From NCBI GenBank assembly GCA_016713435.1, contig JADJPD010000001.1:372001-436000 (forward strand): a DNA stretch of 64,000 nt, written 5' to 3'. Source of the stretch: Gemmatimonadota bacterium. GTDB lineage: Bacteria > Gemmatimonadota > Gemmatimonadetes > Gemmatimonadales > GWC2-71-9. The translations under genes were made by a program, and so were the position numbers. Shown one piece after another: positions 45,482-54,074 of this stretch (its first letter is position 1; the number at the start of each line of letters is the position of its first letter). The notes under the pieces are model-generated. The model made no database searches, was not told where the DNA came from, and saw only the letters and a list, made by a program, of their open reading frames with translations.

Positions 45482-46954
45482 CTACAGGATATAACGCCGC
45501 AGGTCGTCGTCGTCCACGATCTTCTCGAGCCGCTTGCGGACCCCGGCCCGGTCAAAGCGAATGCGCTTCTCGGGATAGTCCGGCAGCTCGAAGAGCACCT
45601 CGTCCATGAGCGCGCTCATCACGGTGTGCAGCCGCCGCGCGCCGATGTTCTCCATCCGGTCGTTGGCCAGCCACGCCACCCGCGCCACCTCCTCGATGCC
45701 GTCGGGGGTGAGCACCAGCTCGGCGCCCTCGGACGCCACCAGCGCCTGGTACTGGCGGGTGAGCGAGTTCTCGGGCTCGGTCATGATGCGGATGAAGTCC
45801 GCCTCGGTGAGCGGCGTCAGCTCCACGCGGATCGGGAAGCGGCCCTGGAGCTCCGGGATGAGGTCCGAGGGCTTGCTCACGTGGAAGGCGCCGGCCGCAA
45901 TGAAGAGGATGTGGTCGGTGCGCACGTAGCCGTAGCGGGTCTGCACGGTGCTGCCTTCCACGATGGGCAGCAGGTCCCGCTGCACCCCCTCGCGGGAGAC
46001 GTCGGGGCCCGTGGCGGGGCCGCGCTCGCCGGCGATCTTGTCGAGCTCGTCGATGAAGAGGATGCCGTGGTTCTCGGTGCGGTCGAGCGCCTCGTTCACC
46101 ACGTCGTCCATGTCCACCAGCTTCTTGAGCTCCTCGTCGATGAGGATGCGGCGGGCCTCGGGGACGCGGACCAGGCGGCGCTTCTTCCGCTTGGGCAGCA
46201 TCTCCTGCATCATCTCCATGAAGTTGATGTTCTCGCCCTCCATGCCCTGCGGGGGCTGCATCAGCTCCAGCATCGGGTAGCCCTGCGGGGTGACCTCCAC
46301 CTCCACCTCGCGGTCGTCGAGCTTCCCGTCGCGCAGGAGCGCCCGCAGCTTCTCGCGCGAGCGGTTGCGGCGCTCCCCCTCCCCCTCGGCCGGCTCGGCC
46401 CTGGCCTGGCCGGCCGGCCCCACGACGAAGATCCCCGGGCGCTTCTCCTTCTTGTCGTCCGCCGGCGGCGGTTCCGGCATGGGCGGGAGCAGGATGTCGA
46501 GCAGCCGCTCCTCCGCGCGCTGCTCCGCGGTGGGATACACCTCGTCCTCGCGCTCGGTGCGCACCATGCTGATGGCCGCGTCCACGAGCTCGCGCACCAT
46601 GGACTCGGCGTCGCGGCCCACGTAGCCGACCTCGGTGAACTTGGTGGCTTCCACCTTCACGAACGGCGCGCCCGCCAGCCGCGCCAGCCGGCGCGCGATC
46701 TCCGTCTTGCCGACGCCGGTGGGGCCGATGAGGATGATGTTGTAGGGCGTGATCTCATCGCGGATCTCCTCCGGCGCCTGGGCGCGGCGCCAGCGGTTCC
46801 GGATGGCAATGGCGACGGCGCGCTTGGCGGCGTCCTGGCCCACGATATAGCGATCGAGTTCCGCCACGATCTGGCGCGGCGGCAGCTCCTCCAGCCAGGG
46901 CGGCGGCGCGGCCGGCTCGGCGGCGGGGGCGTCGGTGGCGACGATGTCGGTCAT
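45482..46954 (-). CDS. hslU: HslU, ATPase of the HslUV protease
   Basis: 490 residues. Walker A LIGPTGVGKTEIARRL, GYVGRDAESMVRELVDAA, a long charged I-domain (about 150-280), Walker B LFIDELDKI, sensor-2 region GARRLHTVMSALMDEVLFE and the C-terminal tail DLRRYIL that docks into HslV. AAGGAG precedes the ATG. It unfolds substrates for the HslV peptidase. Unusually, hslV is not adjacent; it is about 9.2 kb away at 56169. Confidence 0.95.
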   Translation of the reverse strand: MTDIVATDAPAAEPAAPPPWLEELPPRQIVAELDRYIVGQDAAKRAVAIAIRNRWRRAQAPEEIRDEITPYNIILIGPTGVGKTEIARRLARLAGAPFVKVEATKFTEVGYVGRDAESMVRELVDAAISMVRTEREDEVYPTAEQRAEERLLDILLPPMPEPPPADDKKEKRPGIFVVGPAGQARAEPAEGEGERRNRSREKLRALLRDGKLDDREVEVEVTPQGYPMLELMQPPQGMEGENINFMEMMQEMLPKRKKRRLVRVPEARRILIDEELKKLVDMDDVVNEALDRTENHGILFIDELDKIAGERGPATGPDVSREGVQRDLLPIVEGSTVQTRYGYVRTDHILFIAAGAFHVSKPSDLIPELQGRFPIRVELTPLTEADFIRIMTEPENSLTRQYQALVASEGAELVLTPDGIEEVARVAWLANDRMENIGARRLHTVMSALMDEVLFELPDYPEKRIRFDRAGVRKRLEKIVDDDDLRRYIL

Positions 46955-47002
46955 GATGCTTCACTCCTTGGATCCGGCTGGCAGGCGGCAGGGCTCCCGT
47001 GG

Positions 47003-47032
47003 TGCCGGAGCGCTGGCTCCGGCGACTCGATG
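47003..47032. repeat. REP-like palindrome, degenerate
   Basis: TGCCGGAGC-GCTG-GCTCCGGC followed by GACTCGAT, the same plan as the other REP-like units but with the CCGGAGC stem variant also seen at 53480-53548. Confidence 0.6.
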
Positions 47033-47205
47033 CCCCGAGGACCGCGGCCAGGCGGCTGCCGGGCCCCACGGCGGGGTGGCCCTGCCGCAACAGGGCCGGA
47101 CCATTCACAAACAGGGCACGGCCGGTCGCAGTCCTGAATTCGCGGAAAGCTAACCCCCGGCCCAGGCTGCCGCCGATGCCAGCGGGGCGCGGGAGCGGTT
47201 CCCAG

Positions 47206-47820
47206 TCGTCGGAGCCGGTCGCGGCAGAGGTAGATGCGGAGGGCCAGCCAGATGGCCACGAGCAGGATCGGCCGCGAGCCCGACTTGCCGGGCAGGGGTC
47301 ACCCAGGTCGCGCTGGATGGCGGAAGAGGCCGCCGGCCAGGATGCGCTTCAGGGCGAGCGGAAGGGCTCATGGCGCCAAGGGCCCGGCGGGAAGCGGGGC
47401 AGGCGCCCGGTTGGGCAGGGTGAGCCGTCGGCCCGCACGGGTGCCAGGGTACCATGGGGCCCAGGTTGTTGAAAGCAACTCGCGGATGGGGTCCCGATGC
47501 GCGCGAGCCCCAGGATGGCGGGATCGAGTCCCGGACCACCTCCCCCGACCGCGCCGCCCGCGGCCGGCCATCCGAGCCCAGGGCCCCTCGGAAGCCGCCC
47601 CGCCAGCACCCCGGCCACACGCACCGCGGCCGAGCGCCACCCACCGGACGGCCCATCAGGATGCGGAAGACCAGGGCAAAGCCGCCGAGTGCCCCGACTG
47701 GCCGCCGCCTGGGCAGGTCGGCCGGCCAGCCTCGGCCACGAGGCGGGTGGCCACGTAGATGGAGAAGAAGAGGCCGACGAGGAGGACGGCGTTCAGGAAC
47801 AGCGTGGCGAGGAGGGTCAT
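47206..47820 (-). pseudogene. Decayed membrane protein traces
   Basis: An ATG at 47820 opens a 54-codon frame whose first 32 residues look like a real membrane helix (LLATLFLNAVLLVGLFFSIY, then VATRLVAE). A second hydrophobic piece (GALGGFALVFRILMGRPVG) continues in a different frame, and a third (ILLVAIWLALRIYLCRDRL) near 47220-47280. The pieces in sequence order suggest a small multi-helix protein broken by several shifts, but nothing names it. Confidence 0.4.
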
Positions 47821-47847
47821 GATCACGGCGGCGCGACGCGCCCGGCA

Positions 47848-49848
47848 CTACTTCCGCTCCACCACCCGCTTGGGCGAGAGCCCGTAGCGCTCCATCCGCC
47901 GGTAGAGCGTGGAGCGGGTGATGCCGAGCCGTGCGGCGGCCTCCGCCATGGTGGCGGAGCTGTTGACGATGGCCATGAGGCGCTCGTCCTCACGATCGAT
48001 CGGCGACGGGGTCCCCGCGTTGACGGCCACCTTCACCGCGTGCGGCCCCTGCGCCACGCCGCTCGCGGCGGAACGGATGGCCTGGGGCAGGTCGCCGAAG
48101 CGGACCACGGCGCCGGTCATCATCACCAGGCGGCGTACCAGGTTCTTGAGCTCGCGCACGTTGCCGGGCCAGGGGTAGGCCGTGAAGGCGTCGAACACCT
48201 CGGCGTCCACGGTGACCTCGGTGACGCCGAGCTCGCGCGCGGTGGCCTCGAAGAAGCGGCGTGCCAGGCGGCGCACGTCGCCCGGGCGCTCGCGCAGCGG
48301 CGGGAGCTCGATGGGGATGACGTTGAGGCGGTAGTAGAGGTCCTGGCGGAGGGCGCCGCTGGCCAGCGAGGCCTGGATGTCGCGGTTGGTGGCGGCGATG
48401 ACGCGGACGTCCACCCGCCGCGTCTTGACGCTGCCCACCCGCTGGATCTCGTTCTCCTGCAGGGCGCGGAGCAGCGCCGCCTGCGCCGCCGGCGGCAGCT
48501 CCGCCACCTCGTCCAGCAGGATGGTCCCGCCCTCGGCCGCCTCGAGCTTGCCGATGGTGCCTTCCTTCCGCGCCCCGCTGAAGGCGCCGCCCTCGTAGCC
48601 GAAGAGCTCGCTCTCCACCAGTTCGCGCGGCAGCGCGGCGCAGTTCACGGCGATGAACGGCTTGTCGCGCCGCGGGCTCGCGGCGTGGATGGCCTGGGCA
48701 AAGACCTCCTTGCCCGTGCCGGACTCCCCCAGCAGGAACACCGGCAGGTCGGTGCCCGCCGCCGCCGCCGCCGTGGCGCGGGCCGAGGCGAGGACCGGGC
48801 TGTCGCCGCAGATGTCCTCCATGGTGTAGCGCACGGCCTCCGGCTTGGTGCCGCGCGGCGCGGTGCGCGCGGCGGGCAGCGCATGGCCCGCCCGCTCCAC
48901 GAGCAGGCAGCCGCCCACCACGGTGCTGCCGTCGAGCACCGGGTACCAGACGCCGCGCTCGCCGGCGCCGGGAAGGCCGGGGATGGCCACCTCGCGCGGC
49001 ATGGCGTCGGTGCTCTGGAGCAGGAGGTGATCCACCGTGCTCCGGAGCGCCGGGTGGTCGCGCCCCGGGGTGAACGCCGGCGGCGCCGAGGGCGAGGCCG
49101 AGAGCACGCGGCCGGCGCGGTCCACGGCCAGGGTCACGTCGCCGGGGTAGCGGAGCGAGAGGTCGGTGAGGCGGGAGAGGGCCAGGAAGCGGCGCTCGGT
49201 CTCCCGGGCGGCCAGGGTCTGCTCGATGGCCACCACCAGCGCGAGCGCCAGGTTCAGCGTGTGCGGGTGGGCGTACTCGCGGAAGCCGGAAATGTCGAGG
49301 ACACCGAGGACCTGGCCGGTGGCCGGATCGCGGACCGGGACCGCGGCGCAGTGCCACTTCTGCCAGCCCTCGCAGAAATGCTCCGCCCCCACGATGTGGG
49401 TGGCGAGACCGGTGGCGAGGGCGGTGCCGGGGCCGTTGGTGCCCACCATCCCCTCGGACCAGTCGCCGCCGGGGCGGAAGTTGATGGAGGCCAGGCCGTC
49501 GAGCGCCGCCGGGTCCCCTTCCGCGGCGAGCATCCGCGCTTCATGATCGAAGAGCGTCAGGATGTGGCCGACGCCGCTGAAGGACGCCTGGTGCTGCCGC
49601 ACCGCCTGCCGGGCCAGTCCCAGCCAGTCGTTCCGCTCCACCGTGACGGCCAGCTGGTCGTCGTCCCAGACCAGGGGGGCGGCGGGGAGGTCGGGGCGGA
49701 TGGATGCCCAGAGACTCCGCTCCCAGGAGGCCCGCACCGCCGGCCGGACCCCCTCGGCGGCGCGCCGCTCGGCGATGGTCCACGCCCAGGCGCGCTCCAG
49801 CGTCCGCTGGGCGTCGTGGTCGAAGGGGAGGAGATCAGACCTCTGCAT
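47848..49848 (-). CDS. AcoR-like sigma-54-dependent activator
   Basis: 666 residues from the ATG at 49848. N-terminal GAF/PAS-type sensor with the AcoR/DhaR pattern RASWERSLW, HILTLFDHEARMLAAEGD, EGMVGTNGPGTALATGLATH and HCAAVPVRDPATGQVLGVLD. AAA+ domain with LLGESGTGKEVFAQAIH and a sigma-54 loop written GGAFSGARKEG, i.e. GAFSGA instead of GAFTGA. Fis-type helix-turn-helix at the end (EAAARLGITRSTLYRRM). It probably turns on the divergent aldehyde dehydrogenase in response to an alcohol, diol or aldehyde. Confidence 0.9.
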   Translation of the reverse strand: MQRSDLLPFDHDAQRTLERAWAWTIAERRAAEGVRPAVRASWERSLWASIRPDLPAAPLVWDDDQLAVTVERNDWLGLARQAVRQHQASFSGVGHILTLFDHEARMLAAEGDPAALDGLASINFRPGGDWSEGMVGTNGPGTALATGLATHIVGAEHFCEGWQKWHCAAVPVRDPATGQVLGVLDISGFREYAHPHTLNLALALVVAIEQTLAARETERRFLALSRLTDLSLRYPGDVTLAVDRAGRVLSASPSAPPAFTPGRDHPALRSTVDHLLLQSTDAMPREVAIPGLPGAGERGVWYPVLDGSTVVGGCLLVERAGHALPAARTAPRGTKPEAVRYTMEDICGDSPVLASARATAAAAAGTDLPVFLLGESGTGKEVFAQAIHAASPRRDKPFIAVNCAALPRELVESELFGYEGGAFSGARKEGTIGKLEAAEGGTILLDEVAELPPAAQAALLRALQENEIQRVGSVKTRRVDVRVIAATNRDIQASLASGALRQDLYYRLNVIPIELPPLRERPGDVRRLARRFFEATARELGVTEVTVDAEVFDAFTAYPWPGNVRELKNLVRRLVMMTGAVVRFGDLPQAIRSAASGVAQGPHAVKVAVNAGTPSPIDREDERLMAIVNSSATMAEAAARLGITRSTLYRRMERYGLSPKRVVERK

Positions 49849-49932
49849 GGGGAGCTCCGGGCTGGCACCCGTCCCGGGCGGGATCGGGGAGGCCCGCCGT
49901 GCGGTACCCCGACAAACTTGGCGCCGGACGGG

Positions 49933-50009
49933 TGTCCCGCAAGGCGGGCGCGACATTTGTCCCGCGACGCGACACCCGCCCGGGACAGCCGTCCCGCCGG
50001 GGCGGGACA
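49933..50009. promoter_or_regulatory. Upstream activator array for the AcoR-like protein
   Basis: Four half-sites of TGTCCCGC/GCGGGACA type cluster here: TGTCCCGC-N7-GCGCGACA (49933-49955), TGTCCCGC-GAC-GCGACA (49958-49974), and GGGACA then GTCCCGCC-GG-GGCGGGAC (49982-50009). Symmetric repeated sites about 90-160 nt before a sigma-54 promoter are what an activator of this class binds. Confidence 0.6.
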
Positions 50010-50094
50010 CGGCCGGGTCGGCCGACGACGGAACTGTCGGCTAAGTCGTTCTTCAGCCTCAGCTTGACGGAAGCTCAGATATTCCTGATCGGTC

Positions 50095-50110
50095 TGGCCC
50101 GTCCCATGCC
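50095..50110 (+). promoter_or_regulatory. Sigma-54 promoter of the aldehyde dehydrogenase
   Basis: TGGCCCGTCCCATGCC against TGGCACG-N4-TTGCW; GG and GC are 10 nt apart with one mismatch in the -12 part. It lies about 62 nt before the ATG at 50172, downstream of the TGTCCCGC array. Confidence 0.65.
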
Positions 50111-50171
50111 TTAGGGAGAGCCATCCTGCAGCACCCCCGTTCTCCAACCCTGCCAGCCGAGGAGTCCTGCC

Positions 50172-51725
50172 ATGGCTACCACGGTACCGCCGAAGGCCAC
50201 CGCTACCCTTCCCAGCGGCGCGAAGAGCTTCAAGACCCAGATCCCGATCCGGGCCCGCTACGACAACTGGATCGGGGGCGAGTACGTGGCCCCGGCCCGG
50301 GGCCAGTACTTCACCAACGTGACGCCGGTGACCGGCCAGCCGCTCTGTGAAGTGGCCCGTTCCACCCACGAGGACGTGGACAAGGCGCTCGACGCCGCCC
50401 ACGCCGCCTTCCTCTCCTGGGGCATCAGCAGCCCGACGTACCGCGCCAACATCCTCAACAAGATCGCCGACAAGCTGGAGCAGAACCTCGAGGCGCTGGC
50501 GCTCATCGAGACGCTCGACAACGGCAAGCCGATCCGCGAGACGATGGCGGCGGACATGCCGCTCGCCATCGACCACTTCCGCTACTTCGCGGGCGTGATC
50601 CGGGCGCAGGAAGGCACCATGGGCGAGCTGGACCACGACACCGTGTCGTACCAGTTCCTCGAGCCCCTCGGCGTGGTGGGCCAGATCATCCCGTGGAACT
50701 TCCCGTTCCTGATGGCGGCGTGGAAGCTGGCGCCGGCGCTCGCGGCCGGGAACTGCGTGGTGCTCAAGCCGGCCGAGCAGACGCCGGTGACGATCATGGC
50801 GGTGATGGAGCTGATCGCCGACATCCTGCCGAGCGGTGTGGTGAACGTGGTGCAGGGCTTCGGCGTCGAGGCGGGCAAGCCGCTGGCGTCGAGCCCGCGG
50901 ATCTCCAAGGTGGCGTTCACGGGTGAGACCACGACGGGCCGGCTCATCATGCAGTACGCCAGCGAGAACCTGATCCCGGTGACGCTCGAGCTGGGCGGCA
51001 AGTCGCCCAACATCTTCTTTGCCGACGTCATGGAAGCGGACGACGACTTCTTCGACAAGGCGCTCGAAGGCTTCGCCATGTTCGCGCTGAACCAGGGCGA
51101 GGTCTGCACCTGCCCGAGCCGCGCGCTGGTGCATGAGAAGATCTACGACAAGTTCATCGAGCGCGCGGTGGCGCGGACGCAGGCCATCGTCGAGGGCAGC
51201 CCGCTCGACAGCAAGACGATGATCGGCGCCCAGGCCTCGAACGACCAGCTGGAGAAGATCCTCTCGTACATCGCCATCGGGAAGCAGGAGGGGGCCAAGG
51301 TCCTCACCGGCGGCGCCCGCCGGGTGCACCCGGGCGAGCTCGAGGGCGGCTACTACGTGCAGCCGACGATCTTCGAGGGCCACAACAAGATGCGCATCTT
51401 CCAGGAGGAGATCTTCGGCCCGGTGGTCTCGGTGGCCAAGTTCAAGACCCAGGACGACGCGCTGGCCATCGCCAACGACACGCTCTACGGCCTCGGCGCC
51501 GGCGTCTGGAGCCGCGACGCCAACACCTGCTACCGGATGGGCCGGGCCATCAAGGCGGGCCGCGTGTGGACCAACTGCTACCACCTGTACCCCGCGCACG
51601 CGGCGTTCGGCGGCTACAAGCAGTCGGGCATCGGGCGCGAGACGCACAAGATGATGCTCTCGCACTACCAGCAGACCAAGAACCTGCTCGTCAGCTACAG
51701 CCCGAAGAAGCTCGGCTTCTTCTGA
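50172..51725 (+). CDS. NAD-dependent aldehyde dehydrogenase (acetaldehyde type)
   Basis: 517 residues. NAD fold QIIPWNFPFLMAAWKLAPAL, catalytic glutamate in TLELGGKSPNIFF, catalytic cysteine in NQGEVCTCPSRA (the double-Cys form of the ExaC/AldB group), FGPVVSV. It converts acetaldehyde or similar aldehydes to acids. GAGGAG precedes the ATG. Promoter and array upstream match control by the divergent AcoR-like activator, and a DUF779 gene follows 4 nt later, the usual partner. Confidence 0.92.
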   Translation: MATTVPPKATATLPSGAKSFKTQIPIRARYDNWIGGEYVAPARGQYFTNVTPVTGQPLCEVARSTHEDVDKALDAAHAAFLSWGISSPTYRANILNKIADKLEQNLEALALIETLDNGKPIRETMAADMPLAIDHFRYFAGVIRAQEGTMGELDHDTVSYQFLEPLGVVGQIIPWNFPFLMAAWKLAPALAAGNCVVLKPAEQTPVTIMAVMELIADILPSGVVNVVQGFGVEAGKPLASSPRISKVAFTGETTTGRLIMQYASENLIPVTLELGGKSPNIFFADVMEADDDFFDKALEGFAMFALNQGEVCTCPSRALVHEKIYDKFIERAVARTQAIVEGSPLDSKTMIGAQASNDQLEKILSYIAIGKQEGAKVLTGGARRVHPGELEGGYYVQPTIFEGHNKMRIFQEEIFGPVVSVAKFKTQDDALAIANDTLYGLGAGVWSRDANTCYRMGRAIKAGRVWTNCYHLYPAHAAFGGYKQSGIGRETHKMMLSHYQQTKNLLVSYSPKKLGFF

Positions 51726-51729
51726 GCCG

Positions 51730-52380
51730 ATGAGCGTCGACCGCGTGGGGATCACCGACGCGGCCCGGGCCGTGCTCCGCCAGCTGGTGGCGGAGCACGG
51801 CCCGCTGCTCTTCCACCAGAGCGGGGGCTGCTGCGACGGGAGCGCGCCGATGTGCTACCCGGCGCGCGAGTTCAAGGTGGGCCAGCGGGACGTGCACCTG
51901 GGCGACGTGGACGGCACCCCCGTCTACATCGGCGGCCTGCAGTTCGAGGCGTGGCGGCACACCCAGCTGCTCATCGACGTGGTGCCGGGGCGCGGCAGCG
52001 GCTTCTCGCTCGAGGCGCCGCTCGGGGTGCGGTTCCTTACCAGGTCGCGGGTGTTCAGTGAGGAGGAGCAGGTGTGGCTGGATGCCTGCCCGCCGCGGGT
52101 GGGGCCGCGGGGGGGAACAGGCCGTGTGACCCTGCGGAAGACGCGAGGGCCGCAGAGGGCGGGGCTCGTCCGGGTTGGCAGCCAACCCCCGGTGTCTTGG
52201 GTGGGTCCCTGGCCGTGGGGGCGGCCCCCAACCCACCACCACCGTCTGTGCTCACCTTGGGCGAGCCTACCAGCCCGGGCAGTCCTCTGCGGCCCTCCGC
52301 GGCCCTGGCGCCTCTGCGGTGTGCGGCACCAGAACCAGGTCCAACATCCGGGCGACGCCACCGCGTCCGCCCGAGGTTGA
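51730..52380 (+). CDS. DUF779 protein with a run-on tail into a repeat
   Basis: 216 residues as read, but only the first 110-120 look native: HQSGGCCDGSAPMCYPAREF, DGTPVYIGGLQFEAWRHTQL, SGFSLEAPLGVRFLTRSRVF. DUF779 genes follow acetaldehyde dehydrogenase genes; their role is unknown. After about 52075 the frame passes into repeat copy 4 (tail LRKTRGPQRAGLVRV … ), having lost its natural stop. The native protein probably ended near 52080-52120. Confidence 0.75.
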   Translation: MSVDRVGITDAARAVLRQLVAEHGPLLFHQSGGCCDGSAPMCYPAREFKVGQRDVHLGDVDGTPVYIGGLQFEAWRHTQLLIDVVPGRGSGFSLEAPLGVRFLTRSRVFSEEEQVWLDACPPRVGPRGGTGRVTLRKTRGPQRAGLVRVGSQPPVSWVGPWPWGRPPTHHHRLCSPWASLPARAVLCGPPRPWRLCGVRHQNQVQHPGDATASARG

Positions 52381-53329
52381 CGGTGTTGTCACTGACGCGG
52401 CCCATGGAGAGGACGAGAGACTGAGCGGCGAAGCCGGGCTTGGTGACACGGACCACCTGAGTGCGGCAGCCGTCCACGAGCGACGGATCGAACTCGAGCC
52501 GATAGGAGCCGTCGCCACGGGACCAGGTGGAGTAGCCGGTGCCGAGGATCTGCATGAAGGCGCCGGGGAGTGGGTTGCCGGTCTCCGAGCTGCGCACGAT
52601 CCCCTCGACGAAGCCGTTGGAGCGCGCCGCCGCCGTGGCCACCGTGCGCCCCTCCACCACGCAGGTGCCGACACCGGGCTGCACCCAGGCCGGCAGCCCC
52701 GGGCGGCTGCGCGGGCCGGCGGTGCCGTCGCCGTCGTAGGCGGCGCCCTGCTTGCCGAAGAGGCGGCGGGCCTCGGCGACCATCGCGAGGTCGCGCGCGG
52801 CGGCTTCGGAGAGCGCGGGCGGCTCCTCCGCACCGCGACCGGGGTCCTGGTCGGGTGTCGCGGCGGCCTCGGCCGGGGTGGGGGGCGCAGGCGTGCCCGC
52901 CGCCTCGTTGTGCTCCGGGACCCTGGGGCCGTCCACCTTGGCGAAGCGGGAGGCCGGGTCGCCGTCCTGCTTGGGCGGGCTCGGCGCCTCGGGTGGGGGC
53001 GTGCGCTGCTCGGGCTCTGGAGCGGGCGACCGCGCCGCGGGAGCGGGGCGAATCGGCGTCACTGCCTGCGGGATGTAGACCATCTGCACGTCCCGCCGCG
53101 GGCCGGTGTCGGTGTCGGCGGGCGGGGGGGTGATTCCGCCGCGGAGGGCCAGGATCAGCGCCGCCACCAGCCCCGCATGCAGCGCCACGCTGCCGAGCCA
53201 GACCCCTGAGCGCCCCTCCCGCGACGTTTCAGGCAGCACCTCGAACCGGACCCACGCCCGCAGCACCCGCGGCGCCTTGCGCCCCGGGGAGGTGAACGAG
53301 GTCTCCTGCGGGTCCCGGTTTCCGAACAT
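52055..53329 (-). CDS. TonB-like protein with a carboxypeptidase-regulatory-like C-terminus
   Basis: 424 residues as read, of which about 325 look native. An N-terminal cytoplasmic piece and one membrane helix (LGSVALHAGLVAALILALRGG, cited in part) are followed by a Pro/Glu-rich periplasmic span, as in TonB. Instead of a TonB C-terminal domain the end is a beta-sandwich of the carboxypeptidase-regulatory type (VEGIVRSSETGNPLPGAFMQ, GDGSYRLEFDPSLVDG). After NLGRTR the frame enters repeat copy 4 and continues to 52055 antisense to DUF779. Its exact role is unclear. Confidence 0.65.
   Translation of the reverse strand: MFGNRDPQETSFTSPGRKAPRVLRAWVRFEVLPETSREGRSGVWLGSVALHAGLVAALILALRGGITPPPADTDTGPRRDVQMVYIPQAVTPIRPAPAARSPAPEPEQRTPPPEAPSPPKQDGDPASRFAKVDGPRVPEHNEAAGTPAPPTPAEAAATPDQDPGRGAEEPPALSEAAARDLAMVAEARRLFGKQGAAYDGDGTAGPRSRPGLPAWVQPGVGTCVVEGRTVATAAARSNGFVEGIVRSSETGNPLPGAFMQILGTGYSTWSRGDGSYRLEFDPSLVDGCRTQVVRVTKPGFAAQSLVLSMGRVSDNTVNLGRTRWRRPDVGPGSGAAHRRGARAAEGRRGLPGLVGSPKVSTDGGGGLGAAPTARDPPKTPGVGCQPGRAPPSAALASSAGSHGLFPPAAPPAAGRHPATPAPPH
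52120..52330. repeat. Long dispersed repeat, copy 4 (degenerate)
   Basis: Left arm remnants near 52128-52159 (CTGCGGAAGACGCGAGGGCC) and right arm 52282-52324 (GTCCTCTGCGGCCCTCCGCG…). The core has its own stem GGGTTGGC-A-GCCAACCC (52172-52188) and a TGGGTGGG/CCCACCA pair. It lies between convergent genes whose frames both run through it. Confidence 0.65.
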
Positions 53330-53479
53330 GGCGGGTCGTGGGTGACGGATGGCGAGCCCCGAATGGCCGGCTCGGAGTCACTACGCCGGGATGCGCCGGG
53401 GTGTTGGTTGGTCGCGCGTGGGGCAGGCGAGCCCGGATCGGCGGCGATGCCGACCCGGGCTCGGATTGCCGTCCGTGGT

Positions 53480-53548
53480 GCCGGAGCGCTGCTCCGGCAA
53501 CTCGATCCCAAAGTCCCAGCGGCCGGAGCGGCGCTCCGGCCCTACGGG
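53480..53548. repeat. REP-like inverted pair
   Basis: Two palindromes in opposite orientation: GCCGGAGC-GCT-GCTCCGGC with ACTCGATC (53480-53507), and GCGGCCGGAGCGGCGCTCCG with CCCTACGGGG (53520-53548). They lie in the 229-nt gap between the TonB-like and cytochrome genes, which holds nothing else I recognise. Confidence 0.7.
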
Positions 53549-53558
53549 GTTCCCGGCG

Positions 53559-54045
53559 CTACTTGAGCGTGGCCTTGGCGAGTTCCTCCGCCGTCCAGGG
53601 CTTGGTCCGCGACTGGATCTTGGCGCGCACCGCGGCCACCTGCTCCGCCGTGATCGCCGGGGCGGTGTTGCCCCACGAACCGCGGGCATAGGTGAGCGTG
53701 GTGGCGATGTCCGCGTCGGACAGGATGGCCCAGCCGCCCATCACGGCGGAGAACTGCTTGCCGTCCGCCGTGTACGGCCCGGTCAGGCCTGCGAGCACGA
53801 TGGCGATCGGCACCTCCGGCGGGCCGTTCAGCACCGTGGAGCCCTTGAGCGCGGGCACGGTGTCGACCCCCAGGCCGTCGGCCTGGTGGCAGGCCGCGCA
53901 GACGGCGTACTGCCCCCTCGGGGAGGGCGGCCACGGGCTGGGCCGCGGGCGGGGTGGGTGGGGGCGGCGGGGGCGCGGGCTTGTCGCCACAGGCCGAGAC
54001 GAGGCTCGCGCCGAGCGCGAGCGCCACCAGCGTGATACGGGACAT
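53559..54045 (-). pseudogene. Cytochrome c lipoprotein with a single-base frameshift
   Basis: The ATG at 54045 starts a lipobox signal (LALGASLVSACGDK) and a Pro-rich linker, then the frame breaks at a run of five C bases on the plus strand (53913-53917). In the next frame follows a class I cytochrome c: haem site QYAVCAACHQADG, and a methionine ligand candidate in SAVMGGWAILSDAD. One base fewer in the run restores a single protein of about 160 residues. Either a sequencing/assembly slip or a recent mutation. Confidence 0.75.
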
Positions 54046-54074
54046 CGGGGTTCCCTCCTTCTGCTGGACTTGCC

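Larger units (their letters stand above)
46955..47847. other. Gene-poor, degenerate region
   Basis: 893 nt between hslU and the AcoR-like gene. It holds one REP-like palindrome and traces of membrane protein coding in several minus-strand frames (entered separately). No complete gene is supported here. Confidence 0.6.
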
